NCBI RefSeq assembly: GCF_001547935.1 | Contig: NZ_AP014635.1 | Coordinates: forward strand, 1,178,001-1,242,000 | Origin: Vibrio tritonius | Lineage (GTDB): Bacteria > Pseudomonadota > Gammaproteobacteria > Enterobacterales > Vibrionaceae | Length of the DNA: 64,000 nt | Reading direction: 5' to 3' | Part shown: positions 7,016 to 19,210 of the stretch, piece after piece | Position numbering within the stretch: position 1 is the first letter of the stretch | How the letters are laid out: each line of letters starts with the position of its first letter | Notes under the pieces: generated by a model | The model's input: the letters and a program-made list of their open reading frames with translations, nothing else | Database searches by the model: none | Told to the model about the DNA's origin: nothing | Made by a program: the position numbers and the translations under genes

Positions 7016-9394
7016 TTATTTGATAACGATTCCGCCAGCGTTATCTTCTTTGTAGCCTTTAGGCAGTGCCAAGGCATTTGGTGTCGTGTTTGCCACAATC
7101 ACAGTTTTTTTCACGCTAAAGTTAAGCGGTTTGATTCCTGTAATATCAGAGGAAGGGGCGATATAGGCTTGATATTGTCCCGGTTCAATGACCCATTGAT
7201 TGGCTTTGTCATCAAAGCTTGCTAGCCATTTGGCTGGAATAGTAAAAGAGAGTGTCTCTTTTTGTCCTGGTTCGAGTGCTTCCGTTTTGGCAAAGGCTTT
7301 GAGTTCAATCGCAGGTTTCACCAACTTGCCTTGTGGCGCTTTGATGTAAACTTCAGCGACTTCTTTACCTGTACTCCTCCCAGTGTTCTCGATGGTGGCA
7401 GAAAGCGATACAGTTCCACTGGCTCCCACATTATTTAAGGTATTGCTTTTAACGTGGGCGTTGTCGTAGTGGAATTGAGTGTAGGACAGTCCATATCCAA
7501 ACGGATAAGCGACTGGTTTATTGGCGGTTGTGTAATAGCGATAGCCTACCATGATCCCTTCGTTATAGTAGTTGGTGTCAACTTCCTTATCGTTGTCAGT
7601 ATCTTGGCCAAAGAAACTCTGAGCAGAAGGAACATCGCTGTAGTTAAGTGGGAAGGTTTGCGTTAGCTTGCCGCTTGGGTTGGTTTTGCCTGACAATACG
7701 TTGGCTACCGCGTAACCTGCTTCTTCGCCTGGCATGTAAGCCAGCACGATTCCATCGACATGTTTGCTCCAAGAGGTATCAATCACGCCTGGAATGTTGA
7801 GCACGACAATGACCTTTTTCCCAACTGCGTGGAATGCTTGAGAGACATTTTTAATTAAGCGGGTTTCATCATGAGTTAACAGGTAATCGGCTCTTCTTAC
7901 CTGACGATCTGTTCCTTCTCCCGCCATACGAGAAATGGTAACGACCGCGCTCTGATTGTCTTTGGCGGCTTGGGTAAATTGTGCTGAGGTGAGCCGTGGT
8001 TCGTTACAGCTATATGTTGTACTGATACCAAATTTGCCAGTGTGTTTCACCCGTTTCTTCAGATACCAAGATTGGTATTCTTTCATTAAGTCCTGATCAA
8101 GATTAAATTCAGCCGACATTCCCTGGGTGATGGTGATCAAATGATCTGGGTGAACATCACCGCTACCCGTACCGCCTTTTTGAGTGAGTTGCTGAGCAAT
8201 GCCAAACATAGCGACACTTTGTTTGGTTTGTAGAGGTAGCGCATTGTCTTGGTTTTTAAGCAGAATCATGCCTTCTTCTGCAGCCATACGAGAAATAATC
8301 GCGTGTTTGTCCAAGTTTGGTTGATTGGTTAAAGGCTGTTGTTCCGCGGCTGGGACTTTGAGCATTTGGGTTACGATGCGTTCAACACTTAAATTGATGT
8401 CTGATTCATTTAATGAGCCGTCTTTAACGCCTTTTTCTAGCGCAGCGCGGTGATCTTCTTTAGTGATGAGGTTGACGCCACCCGGTTGAATCGCATCGTT
8501 ACCGGCATTGATCATATCGACGGAGTTGTCGCCAGCAAACCAATCACTCATGACCAAACCTCTAAAGCCCCACTCATTACGTAATACGTCGGTGAGTAGG
8601 TCGCGGCGTTGCGAGGTGAACTCTCCGTTTACCTTGTTATACGAAGACATGATCGCCCAAGGTTGAGCCGTTTCTACTGTATCTTCGAAACCACGTAGAT
8701 AAATTTCGCGCAGTGCGCGTGGGGAAATAATGTTGTCTACGTTAAAACGGTTGGTTTCAGAGTTGTTGGCAACCAAGTGTTTGATCGTGACGCCAACGCC
8801 TTCTTTTTGTACTCCATCGGTAATGGCTTCAGCGATTTTCGCGGTCACTAGGGGATCTTCAGAATAGTATTCGAAGTTGCGACCATTTAGCGGGTTACGT
8901 TGAATGTTCATTCCCGGAGCAAGCCAAAAATCGACCCCATAGGCTTTGGCTTCTTGACCTACACTTTCCGCCACTTTCTCGGCGAGCTTGGTATCCCAAG
9001 TGGATGCAAGCAGTACCCCGACCGGAAATGCTGTCGCGTGGTAGGTGTTAGGGTCGTCTTTACGATTCGCATCAATTCGAATACCGGCAGGGCCATCTGC
9101 CAAGACGACCGCTGGCAAATCGATTTCTTCTGCTGGATTATTAACGCCATTAATGTAGCCAGCTGTACCTTGTACTTTATTTTTGGCGTTGATGCCATCT
9201 GCATGGTAGCCCGGACCAACGAGAATATTGAGTTTCTCATCCATGGTCATATTGCTCACCATTTTTTGGGCTGCTTCTCGTGCGGCTTGATCGGTTTCTG
9301 CTGGAGTTGAGCTGCAGCCACTCAATCCCATGACCAAGCCTAAACCGACCGCTAAAGCGACTGAATTCAGACGATAGTTATTGCGACATTCCAT
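7016..9394 (-). CDS. GH3 beta-glucosidase lipoprotein, paralogue 2
   Basis: 792 residues, the same length as paralogue 1 and closely similar throughout, so a tandem duplication. Lipoprotein signal with cleavage at LSGC; AAAGGA precedes the ATG. Nucleophile D284 in MSDWFAG. It has the same three-domain GH3 layout ending in the fibronectin III-like domain. The EF-hand-like insert is present but altered (DTDNDKEVD), with Lys where Gly is usual. Expected role: periplasmic, membrane-anchored removal of glucose from beta-glucosides. It has its own terminator (6971) and upstream direct repeat (9563), so it is probably transcribed separately from its neighbours. Confidence 0.9.
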   Translation of the reverse strand: MECRNNYRLNSVALAVGLGLVMGLSGCSSTPAETDQAAREAAQKMVSNMTMDEKLNILVGPGYHADGINAKNKVQGTAGYINGVNNPAEEIDLPAVVLADGPAGIRIDANRKDDPNTYHATAFPVGVLLASTWDTKLAEKVAESVGQEAKAYGVDFWLAPGMNIQRNPLNGRNFEYYSEDPLVTAKIAEAITDGVQKEGVGVTIKHLVANNSETNRFNVDNIISPRALREIYLRGFEDTVETAQPWAIMSSYNKVNGEFTSQRRDLLTDVLRNEWGFRGLVMSDWFAGDNSVDMINAGNDAIQPGGVNLITKEDHRAALEKGVKDGSLNESDINLSVERIVTQMLKVPAAEQQPLTNQPNLDKHAIISRMAAEEGMILLKNQDNALPLQTKQSVAMFGIAQQLTQKGGTGSGDVHPDHLITITQGMSAEFNLDQDLMKEYQSWYLKKRVKHTGKFGISTTYSCNEPRLTSAQFTQAAKDNQSAVVTISRMAGEGTDRQVRRADYLLTHDETRLIKNVSQAFHAVGKKVIVVLNIPGVIDTSWSKHVDGIVLAYMPGEEAGYAVANVLSGKTNPSGKLTQTFPLNYSDVPSAQSFFGQDTDNDKEVDTNYYNEGIMVGYRYYTTANKPVAYPFGYGLSYTQFHYDNAHVKSNTLNNVGASGTVSLSATIENTGRSTGKEVAEVYIKAPQGKLVKPAIELKAFAKTEALEPGQKETLSFTIPAKWLASFDDKANQWVIEPGQYQAYIAPSSDITGIKPLNFSVKKTVIVANTTPNALALPKGYKEDNAGGIVIK

Positions 9395-9423
9395 TCTAAT
9401 ATCCTTTCATTTTAATAGTATTT

Positions 9424-9475
9424 ATACCTCCAGATGCGGTTTCAGCGAGAATGTACTCTGCATCTTTCGGTCATT
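9424..9475. repeat. Degenerate intergenic repeat (copy 2)
   Basis: Shorter relative of the element at 6886-6969. Shared blocks are tatacc, agatgc-g-tttcagcgagaa and tgtactctgcatc. It lies just upstream of the paralogue 2 start, whereas copy 1 lies between the terminator at 6971 and the operator repeat of paralogue 1. Confidence 0.35.
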
Positions 9476-9560
9476 TAGTTAGGGGCAAGATGATCACCAA
9501 AGCATCACCCATAGGAGGTGAGAACAGCTATTATCAAAACGGATTGTTGAACCTATTTCT

Positions 9561-9595
9561 TTGCATTTGGGGGCAATTTTTTGCGTTTGGGGGAA
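9561..9595. promoter_or_regulatory. Tandem direct repeat upstream of GH3 paralogue 2
   Basis: Two near-identical units, TTGCATTTGGGGG and TTGCGTTTGGGGG, are offset by exactly 20 bp. They lie about 165-200 bp upstream of the ATG at 9394. This is the best-conserved of the three pairs, supporting a common regulator for the GH3 cluster. Confidence 0.5.
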
Positions 9596-9692
9596 TATGT
9601 AGGAAATGCGGAAAGGGTCATCTTTCCTTATCAAAAAAATGACCCAATTTATCAGTAAGTTAGTGTGATCTAACTCAGGTAATGTCCCATAT

Positions 9693-12074
9693 TTATGGCA
9701 CTAGAATACCACCTGTTGCATTGGTTTGAATGTCTGCTGGTAGATCTAAAGCCCCTTCGGTTGCTGGAATGATCACCGCTTTTTTAACGCGGAATGTCAG
9801 CGGTGCAATATCAGAGACATCGGACGATGGGCTGATATACGCCTTGTACATACCTGAGGCGACTACCCACTGGTGATTCGCCGCATCAAAGCTTGCTAAC
9901 CAACGAGTTGGTATTGTGAAGTGCAAGGTTTGTTTGCCACCAGGACGCAAAGTGTGAGTTTTGGCGAACGCTTTAAGTTCATAGCGTGGTTTGGTGAGGC
10001 CATTTTGTGGTGCAGAAATGTAGACTTGCGCTACTTCTTGACCTGCGGTGTCGCCAGTGTTTGCTACGGTCACTTTCAGTTTTAGATGGCCTTTCTTACC
10101 CTTATCACCAACGCTATTGAGTTGAACCACTGGGTGACTGTAGGCAAATTTGGTGTAAGACAAGCCATAGCCAAATGGATAAGCGACTTCCACATCGTTG
10201 GTGGTGTAGTAGCGATAGCCGACTAAAATACCATCATCATAGTAGTTGGTATCGATAGTACCGTCACCATCGGTATCCACACCGGCAAATGAGCTGGCTG
10301 ATGGGACATCTTGGTAATCCATAGGGAAGGTTTGAGCTAATTTACCGCTTGGATTGGTTTCGCCACTTAGGATATCGGCAATCGCATAACCTGCTTCTTG
10401 TCCAGGCATATAAGCCAACAAGATAGCATCCACATTGTCACGCCAAGACGCAGTATCAATGACACCCGGAATATTCAGAACCACCACCACTTTTTTGTCT
10501 TTTTCGTGGAAAGCAGTAGAGACTTGGCTGATCAAATTGGATTCATCTTCTGAGAGTAAGTAGTCACCTTCGGTGACCGTGCGGTCATTACCTTCACCTG
10601 CGACACGGGAAATACTGATAACGGCGATATCATCATCTTCAGCTGCTTGTGATATTTGCGCATCGGTTAAGCTCAATTCATCACAATAGTAGGTAGTGCT
10701 GACGCCAAGTGAGTCGCTTTCTGTTGTTCGATTGTTGGTGTACCAAGTGCTGTAGAGACTCTGCAACGTGCTGTCAACGGTGAATTGAGATGCTAAGCCG
10801 TCGGCGATATCAATCACATGAGCACTGTTGACATCGCCACTACCTGTACCGCCTTTACGTGTGGTGTATTGAGCAATACCGAATGAAGCAACGTTAGTAC
10901 CGCTGGCAATCGGTAGGGCAGAACCGTTGTTTTTCAGCAGCACCATACCGGCTTCAGCCACTTCTTTAGACAGTGTTGCATGCGCATCTAAGTCAGGTGT
11001 GTTGCTTGGCGTAACGCGTGCGTAAGATGGGGTTTTGATCATTTGGGTGACAATGTGAATGGCGTTAGCCGTGATCACTTTTTCATCCAATTCCCCAGCT
11101 TCATAGGCGGCCTCTAGGGCACTAAGCTGAGCTTCACCACTAACTAAATTTGTCCCTCCGGGTTGAATCAAGTCATTGCCCGCTTTAGTTTGAGCAACGG
11201 CGCTATCGCCTGCATACCAGTCACTCATGACTAAACCACTAAAGCCCCATTCGCCACGCAGAATTTGTGTTATCAAATCATAACGTTGCGAAGTGTATGT
11301 GCCATTAACCTTGTTGTAACTGGTCATTAATGCCCAAGGGTCGGCATTTTCAACCACATCTTCAAAGCCACGCAGATAAATTTCGCGTAGTGCGCGTGGA
11401 GAAATAATGTTATCCACGTTCATACGATTGGTTTCGGAGTTATTAGCAACAAAGTGTTTAATGGTGACGCCCACTCCTTGTGATTGCACCCCGTCGATTT
11501 CCGCTTCCGCTATTTTGGCTGTCACTAGAGGATCTTCGGAGAAATATTCAAAATTACGTCCGTTAAGCGGGTCGCGTTGGATATTCATCCCCGGAGCAAG
11601 CCAAAAATCGACGCCATACGCGTAAGCCTCTTGACCCACGGCTTTACCAATTTTTTTAACTAATTTGGGATCCCAAGTGGAGGCGAGGAGCGTACCGACA
11701 GGAAAACCCGTTGCGTAATAGGTTGCAGAGTCGTCGTCGCGAGTTGGGTCGATACGAATCCCTGCAGGGCCATCGGACAGTACGGCAGCAGGTAAATCGA
11801 TACCACTGTCGCTATTTAGCACCCCGTTGATGTACCCAGCGGTACCAGAGACACTTTTTAACGCGTTGGTCCCATCTACGCCATAACCGGGACCCACCAG
11901 CAGACTCAAACGTTCGTTGATGGTCATCTCTTTAACCAACTTTGTTGCCAGTTTTTCCGCGGTCATTTTGCTGTGCTGATTATGATGAGCCGTTTCTTTA
12001 GCGGTAACGTTGGTTGCCAAAGACAAGGCAGCAGCTATCGCACTCAACGTAAAAAGAGAATGAGTAACTTTCAT
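9693..12074 (-). CDS. GH3 beta-glucosidase, secreted, paralogue 3
   Basis: 793 residues, clearly related to the two downstream paralogues but more diverged. Its signal peptide ends VTAKE and is of Sec type I, with no lipobox, so this enzyme should be soluble in the periplasm or exported. Nucleophile D285 in MSDWYAG. The C-terminal fibronectin III-like domain is present, and its insert keeps a full DTDGDGTID loop. Expected activity: beta-glucosidase on oligosaccharides. The different anchoring suggests a division of labour with the two lipoproteins. A tandem direct repeat lies at 12224-12260 upstream. Confidence 0.9.
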   Translation of the reverse strand: MKVTHSLFTLSAIAAALSLATNVTAKETAHHNQHSKMTAEKLATKLVKEMTINERLSLLVGPGYGVDGTNALKSVSGTAGYINGVLNSDSGIDLPAAVLSDGPAGIRIDPTRDDDSATYYATGFPVGTLLASTWDPKLVKKIGKAVGQEAYAYGVDFWLAPGMNIQRDPLNGRNFEYFSEDPLVTAKIAEAEIDGVQSQGVGVTIKHFVANNSETNRMNVDNIISPRALREIYLRGFEDVVENADPWALMTSYNKVNGTYTSQRYDLITQILRGEWGFSGLVMSDWYAGDSAVAQTKAGNDLIQPGGTNLVSGEAQLSALEAAYEAGELDEKVITANAIHIVTQMIKTPSYARVTPSNTPDLDAHATLSKEVAEAGMVLLKNNGSALPIASGTNVASFGIAQYTTRKGGTGSGDVNSAHVIDIADGLASQFTVDSTLQSLYSTWYTNNRTTESDSLGVSTTYYCDELSLTDAQISQAAEDDDIAVISISRVAGEGNDRTVTEGDYLLSEDESNLISQVSTAFHEKDKKVVVVLNIPGVIDTASWRDNVDAILLAYMPGQEAGYAIADILSGETNPSGKLAQTFPMDYQDVPSASSFAGVDTDGDGTIDTNYYDDGILVGYRYYTTNDVEVAYPFGYGLSYTKFAYSHPVVQLNSVGDKGKKGHLKLKVTVANTGDTAGQEVAQVYISAPQNGLTKPRYELKAFAKTHTLRPGGKQTLHFTIPTRWLASFDAANHQWVVASGMYKAYISPSSDVSDIAPLTFRVKKAVIIPATEGALDLPADIQTNATGGILVP

Positions 12075-12223
12075 GTTTTCTATCCTTCAGTTGCATTTTT
12101 ATAATTGATTTAATTAGGTTTGATGAATGTTAAGAAGCACTAAAGATGCGGTAGGGAGAAGCATCAATACGTGTGAAAAAACGCACTTCTTAACGCAAAT
12201 GTAGATGAGTCATTAACAAAAAA

Positions 12224-12260
12224 TTTTGCTTTACGGAGTGGATTTTTTGCTTTTCGGGGA
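12224..12260. promoter_or_regulatory. Tandem direct repeat upstream of GH3 paralogue 3
   Basis: TTTTGCTTTACGGAG and TTTTGCTTTTCGGGG are offset by 21 bp, about 150-185 bp before the ATG at 12074. They match the pairs at 6817 and 9561 in arrangement. The flanking 12075-12380 sequence shows no gene. Confidence 0.48.
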
Positions 12261-12381
12261 AATCGCAATATTTGGAATCAAGGGCAAATATTCCCTGTGA
12301 TCTGGGTGGCATTCGCTGGCGTCGTCAGTCGTTGTTGGTGCGGCTGTAGCACATTAGCAAGTTATCAAGTAAAAACTTAAT

Positions 12382-12468
12382 TGATAAAAGTTATCATTTC
12401 GATTGGGAAAAACGATTGGATTTTAAGCGCTGTTTTAACCGAAGATAAGGATGTTAACCAAGGTTAAC
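12382..12468. promoter_or_regulatory. mntH control region with two inverted repeats
   Basis: TGATAA-AAG-TTATCA lies at 12382-12396. The palindrome GTTAACC-AA-GGTTAAC lies at 12453-12468, ending 18 bp before the mntH start. The latter is well placed for a repressor such as the MntR encoded in the same operon, but it does not look like the E. coli MntR box, so the assignment is an inference. Confidence 0.4.
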
Positions 12469-12486
12469 TTATGTGAGGTGAGTTTA

Positions 12487-13761
12487 ATGCTGCAATCTAT
12501 TTCAAATTCTTCTATCCAATTTCAAGCAAGTCACGTATTGCAAGGTAAAGCTGCGCGCTTTAGTTGGCTCGTTATGTTTGGGCCAGCCTTGATTGCAGCG
12601 GTTGCGTATGTTGACCCAGGCAATTTTGCCACCAACATTGAAGCAGGTGCTCGTTATGGTTACGCCCTGCTGTGGGTGGTGTTAGCGGCGAACCTGATGG
12701 CGATGTTGATTCAAGGTATGTCGGCCCGTTTGGGTTTAGCAACTGGGCAGAACCTTGCGCAAGTGATTCGCGATCGGTATCCACGCCCAGTGGTTTGGTT
12801 TTACTGGGTTCAAGCTGAGATCGTTGCTATAGCGACCGATTTGGCTGAATTCTTAGGCGCGGCATTGGCGTTTCAATTGCTGTTTGATATCCCGATGATG
12901 TATGGAGCACTGCTCACCGGGCTAATCACCTATGCTGCGTTGCTGCTGCAAAAATACGGCTTCCGATTAATGGAAATCTTAATTGGTGCCATGATCATGG
13001 CAATCGCTTTGGGGTTTGGGGTAGAGCTGTTACTTAGTCGCCCAGATATGGCCGCATTAACACAAGGTTTGCTTATTCCTTCATTTCCTGATAGCTATGC
13101 CATTTATCTTGCTTCAGGTATTTTGGGCGCAACCATAATGCCGCACGTGATTTACCTTCATTCAGCGTTGGCGCAAAACCGAATCAAAGTACGTAATCAG
13201 TCTGAGAAAAATACTGTCGCTCGCTACTATCGTTGGGATGTGATCATCGGCATGGCGCTGGCAGGTTTAGTGAATATGGCACTGTTGGCGTTAGCAGCGT
13301 CTACATTCCATAACAGTGGTCATCAAGATGTGGCAACCATTTCTGAAAGTTACCAACTGTTATCTCCGCTTATGGGAGGGCAAGCGGCCAGTATTATCTT
13401 TGGTGTTGGTTTGTTATTGGCGGGGTTATCTTCATCGATTGTTGGCACGCTTTCTGGTCAGGTACTGATGCAAGGGTTTGTGCGCTTTACCATTCCGGTT
13501 GGGGTACGTCGCTTGATCACCATGATTCCTGCGTTAGCCGTGATTATGCTGGGGGTATCAGAGCAAAAAGCCTTGGTCGCAAGTCAAGTGGTACTGAGTT
13601 TTGGTATCCCATTTGCGCTGATTCCACTGCTGACCTTTACCTCGAAACGCTCTGTGATGGGCGAGATGGTCAATAAAAAATGGATTACTGCGCTTGGAGG
13701 CTTGATTTGTAGTTTAATCATAGGCTTAAATGTGTATGTCATTTTCTACACTGTAGCTTAA
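12487..13761 (+). CDS. mntH: Nramp-family manganese importer MntH
   Basis: 424 residues. ATG 12487 follows GAGGTGAG; the in-frame ATG at 12451 overlaps a palindrome and has a poorer context. Strongly hydrophobic, with about 11 membrane helices expected for the family. The metal-binding motifs are intact: D43-P-G-N46 in helix 1 and M218-P-H220 in helix 6. MntH is a proton-coupled Mn(II) (and Fe(II)) importer of the inner membrane. It is followed 5 bp later by mntR, so importer and sensor are co-transcribed and probably autoregulated. Confidence 0.95.
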   Translation: MLQSISNSSIQFQASHVLQGKAARFSWLVMFGPALIAAVAYVDPGNFATNIEAGARYGYALLWVVLAANLMAMLIQGMSARLGLATGQNLAQVIRDRYPRPVVWFYWVQAEIVAIATDLAEFLGAALAFQLLFDIPMMYGALLTGLITYAALLLQKYGFRLMEILIGAMIMAIALGFGVELLLSRPDMAALTQGLLIPSFPDSYAIYLASGILGATIMPHVIYLHSALAQNRIKVRNQSEKNTVARYYRWDVIIGMALAGLVNMALLALAASTFHNSGHQDVATISESYQLLSPLMGGQAASIIFGVGLLLAGLSSSIVGTLSGQVLMQGFVRFTIPVGVRRLITMIPALAVIMLGVSEQKALVASQVVLSFGIPFALIPLLTFTSKRSVMGEMVNKKWITALGGLICSLIIGLNVYVIFYTVA

Positions 13762-13766
13762 TTATC

Positions 13767-14186
13767 ATGCCGAAATCACAACAGAGCGCCTATTTTAATA
13801 AGACCAAAGAAGACCACCAAAGTGAGCTGGTGGAGGACTATGTTGAAGAAATTGCGGACCTTTTCCAAACCCATGGTGAGGTTCGCAGTGCCGATCTTGC
13901 CGCCCGTTTTGGTGTCAGTGCTGCCGCGGTATCTAAATTCATCACTCGCCTGAAAAAAGAAGGCTTAGTTGAGTCCATGCCATACCGCGGTGTGTTTCTC
14001 ACCGACAAGGGGCGCGAACTCGCCGAGAAAGTTGCGCACCGCCATAACGTGGTGTTCGAAACCTTAATTGCTTTAGGCGTACCAGAGGCGAATGCCCGTG
14101 CCGATGCAGAAGGTATTGAGCACCATTGTAGCCAAGAAACCGTGGTAGCCATGGAAGCGTTTTTGAGTGCCCAAAAGAGCAACTAA
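13767..14186 (+). CDS. mntR: Manganese-responsive DtxR-family repressor MntR
   Basis: 139 residues, slightly shorter than E. coli MntR (155) because of a shorter N-terminus. A winged helix at about 20-80 (SADLAARFGVSAAAVSKFI) is followed by a dimerisation and metal-binding helix region with DAEGIEHHCSQET, carrying the Glu, His, His and Cys expected of metal site residues. It binds Mn(II) and represses manganese uptake genes. It forms an operon with mntH. The start has only a weak ribosome site, so it may be translationally coupled to mntH. Confidence 0.93.
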   Translation: MPKSQQSAYFNKTKEDHQSELVEDYVEEIADLFQTHGEVRSADLAARFGVSAAAVSKFITRLKKEGLVESMPYRGVFLTDKGRELAEKVAHRHNVVFETLIALGVPEANARADAEGIEHHCSQETVVAMEAFLSAQKSN

Positions 14187-14412
14187 CTCATATGGCTAAA
14201 TCGTTAATGATTCCCTGAAAGAGTAAGTTGACTGATTGACGTTTATGCTCTGCTATTGGCGAATGCAGCTCAGGTGCTGACAGGGCAGAGTAGTTCCTTT
14301 TCTTTCATGACTTGATGATCGCTTATGCGAGTGATGATATCGTTAAAATGTTAACGTTTTACCCATTATTCTCCTAACCCCTTTATCCATGATGAATATT
14401 GCACGGTTCGAT

Positions 14413-14428
14413 TGTGATATTGATCGCG
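14413..14428. promoter_or_regulatory. CRP-like site in the galactoside control region
   Basis: TGTGATATTGATCGCG matches 12 of 16 core positions of the CRP consensus TGTGATCTAGATCACA. It lies about 90 bp before the LacI-type operator and 186 bp before the symporter start. Catabolite control would be expected here. The 14187-14412 stretch shows no gene. Confidence 0.4.
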
Positions 14429-14515
14429 GTTCTTTTCTTTAAATCCATATTTTTTCTAATAAATACAGCGAGTAGAGTGAAAAAGTGTGAGCTGTTCCTC
14501 TTTCTGAGTACCTTG

Positions 14516-14529
14516 TGGAAACGTTTCCA
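14516..14529. promoter_or_regulatory. LacI-family operator upstream of the galactoside genes
   Basis: Perfect 14-bp palindrome TGGAAACGTTTCCA with a central CG, the classic form of LacI/GalR-family operators. It lies 85-98 bp before the symporter ATG at 14614. No LacI-family gene is in the window, so the regulator must be encoded elsewhere. Confidence 0.75.
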
Positions 14530-14613
14530 TTTGCTGGCGTTGGGATCACAGAATTTGCCTTGAGAGTTAAACATAATGTTTACATCATAAAAACATATAA
14601 AGGCTCTTACTCT

Positions 14614-15993
14614 ATGAAACCTACCCATATCACTCTAAAAACTAAGGCGTCCTACGGCCTTGGTGCATTAGGTAAGGATCTTGCCTGTGCGCCTATCTAC
14701 ATTTTCTTGATGTTTTATTTTACCGATGTGGTCGGTCTTTCGGCTGCCTTTGTCGGTACAGTGTTCCTCGCTGCACGTATTGTTGATGCGATTACCGACC
14801 CGATGATGGGGATTGTGGTCGACAACACCCGTTCACGTTTTGGTAAGTTCCGTCCTTGGATTGTCATTGGTACGGTGATTAACGCATTTGTGCTGATCGC
14901 ACTGTTTAGCACACATATGTTTACCGGTACGAGTGCCTATGTGTATGCCGCAGCCATTTATATTTTGTGGGGCTTGACTTACACCATCATGGATATTCCT
15001 TTCTGGTCAATGATTCCTGCGATCTCCGATTCTCGTCGTGAACGTGAAAAGCTGGTGGTATGGCCGCGTCTATTTGCCAGTATCGCGTGGTTTATTGTCG
15101 GTAGTTACGGCTTGCTGATCGTCAAAGATTTAGGTAACGGGGACCAAGGTCAAGGCTTCTTCAATGTCGCTTGTATCATTGCGGTATTGTTTATCTTGAG
15201 CGCATTACTCACCTTTAAAAACGTGAAAGAAAAAGTGGTGGTATCGACTAAAGCTGAAAAATTCAGCTTGAAAGATACGCTGCATATTATTGGTGGTAAC
15301 GATCAGCTAAAAGCATTGATCGCGACCGTACTGAGCTTCCAAATTGCCAACTTGCTGGTGGGTGGTTTTGCGATTTACTACTTCACTTACGCCATGGGCA
15401 ATGCCGAGTTGTTCCCAGTGTATATGATGATTGCCGGCGGCGCCGAAGTTGCTGGGGTATTCCTCTTCCCTCGTCTGGCTGCGATCTTGCCACGTAAGAA
15501 CCTGTGGGTGGTTGCTTGTGGCTTACCTGTGGTTTCCTGTTTGTTGCTACTTGCAATGAGCTTACTTGCTCCGGGTAATACTCTGTTGATTGGTCTAGCT
15601 GGGGCGGCAATCAAGTTTGGGGTTGGGATTGCGAACGCATTGCAAACCGTTATGTTGGCCGATGTGGTGGACTATGGCGAATACAAAATTGGTCGTCGTA
15701 CCGAAAGCGTTATTTTCTCAGTTCAAACCATGTTGGTGAAATTTGCTGGTGCAGCAGGTGCATTCATTGTAGGTGTAGGGCTATCTGCCATCGGTTATGT
15801 ACCGAATGTCGCCCAAAGTGATAGCACAGTGTTTGGCTTAAACATGATGATGATTGGTTTGCCAACCATCATGATGGTGCTCAGTGCCATTATCTATAAA
15901 CGCTACTACAAACTGCATGAAGGTTTTACTCGTCCAGAAGGTGAAGCAGAGGCTGAGTCTTCACTTCATCCCGCAACAGAAAAAACCGCGTAA
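14614..15993 (+). CDS. GPH-family sugar:cation symporter, probable galactoside transporter
   Basis: 459 residues. An upstream GTG extension runs through the LacI-type operator, so ATG 14614 (AAGG about 10 bp before) is preferred. About 12 membrane helices; the N-terminal segment KASYGLGALGKDLACAPIYI and the motif VDNTRSRFGKFRPWIVIG are characteristic of the GPH family (MelB, LacS, YicJ). Such transporters bring in melibiose, lactose or related glycosides with Na+ or H+. Its position before lacZ and an alpha-galactosidase supports alpha- and beta-galactoside import. There is no C-terminal EIIA-like domain, so it is not a LacS-type fusion. Confidence 0.9.
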   Translation: MKPTHITLKTKASYGLGALGKDLACAPIYIFLMFYFTDVVGLSAAFVGTVFLAARIVDAITDPMMGIVVDNTRSRFGKFRPWIVIGTVINAFVLIALFSTHMFTGTSAYVYAAAIYILWGLTYTIMDIPFWSMIPAISDSRREREKLVVWPRLFASIAWFIVGSYGLLIVKDLGNGDQGQGFFNVACIIAVLFILSALLTFKNVKEKVVVSTKAEKFSLKDTLHIIGGNDQLKALIATVLSFQIANLLVGGFAIYYFTYAMGNAELFPVYMMIAGGAEVAGVFLFPRLAAILPRKNLWVVACGLPVVSCLLLLAMSLLAPGNTLLIGLAGAAIKFGVGIANALQTVMLADVVDYGEYKIGRRTESVIFSVQTMLVKFAGAAGAFIVGVGLSAIGYVPNVAQSDSTVFGLNMMMIGLPTIMMVLSAIIYKRYYKLHEGFTRPEGEAEAESSLHPATEKTA

Positions 15994-16021
15994 TCAGTGG
16001 CTAGGGATAAGCCTTAGTTAA

Positions 16022-19209
<3,188 letters not shown>

Positions 19210-19210
<1 letters not shown>

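Noticed and set aside
6778..7098. 106-residue ORF between GH3 paralogues
   Set aside because: Overlaps the terminator and the operator repeat; no coding signature.
15383..15614. Antisense ORFs inside the symporter gene
   Set aside because: Shadow frames of a long, well-supported gene.
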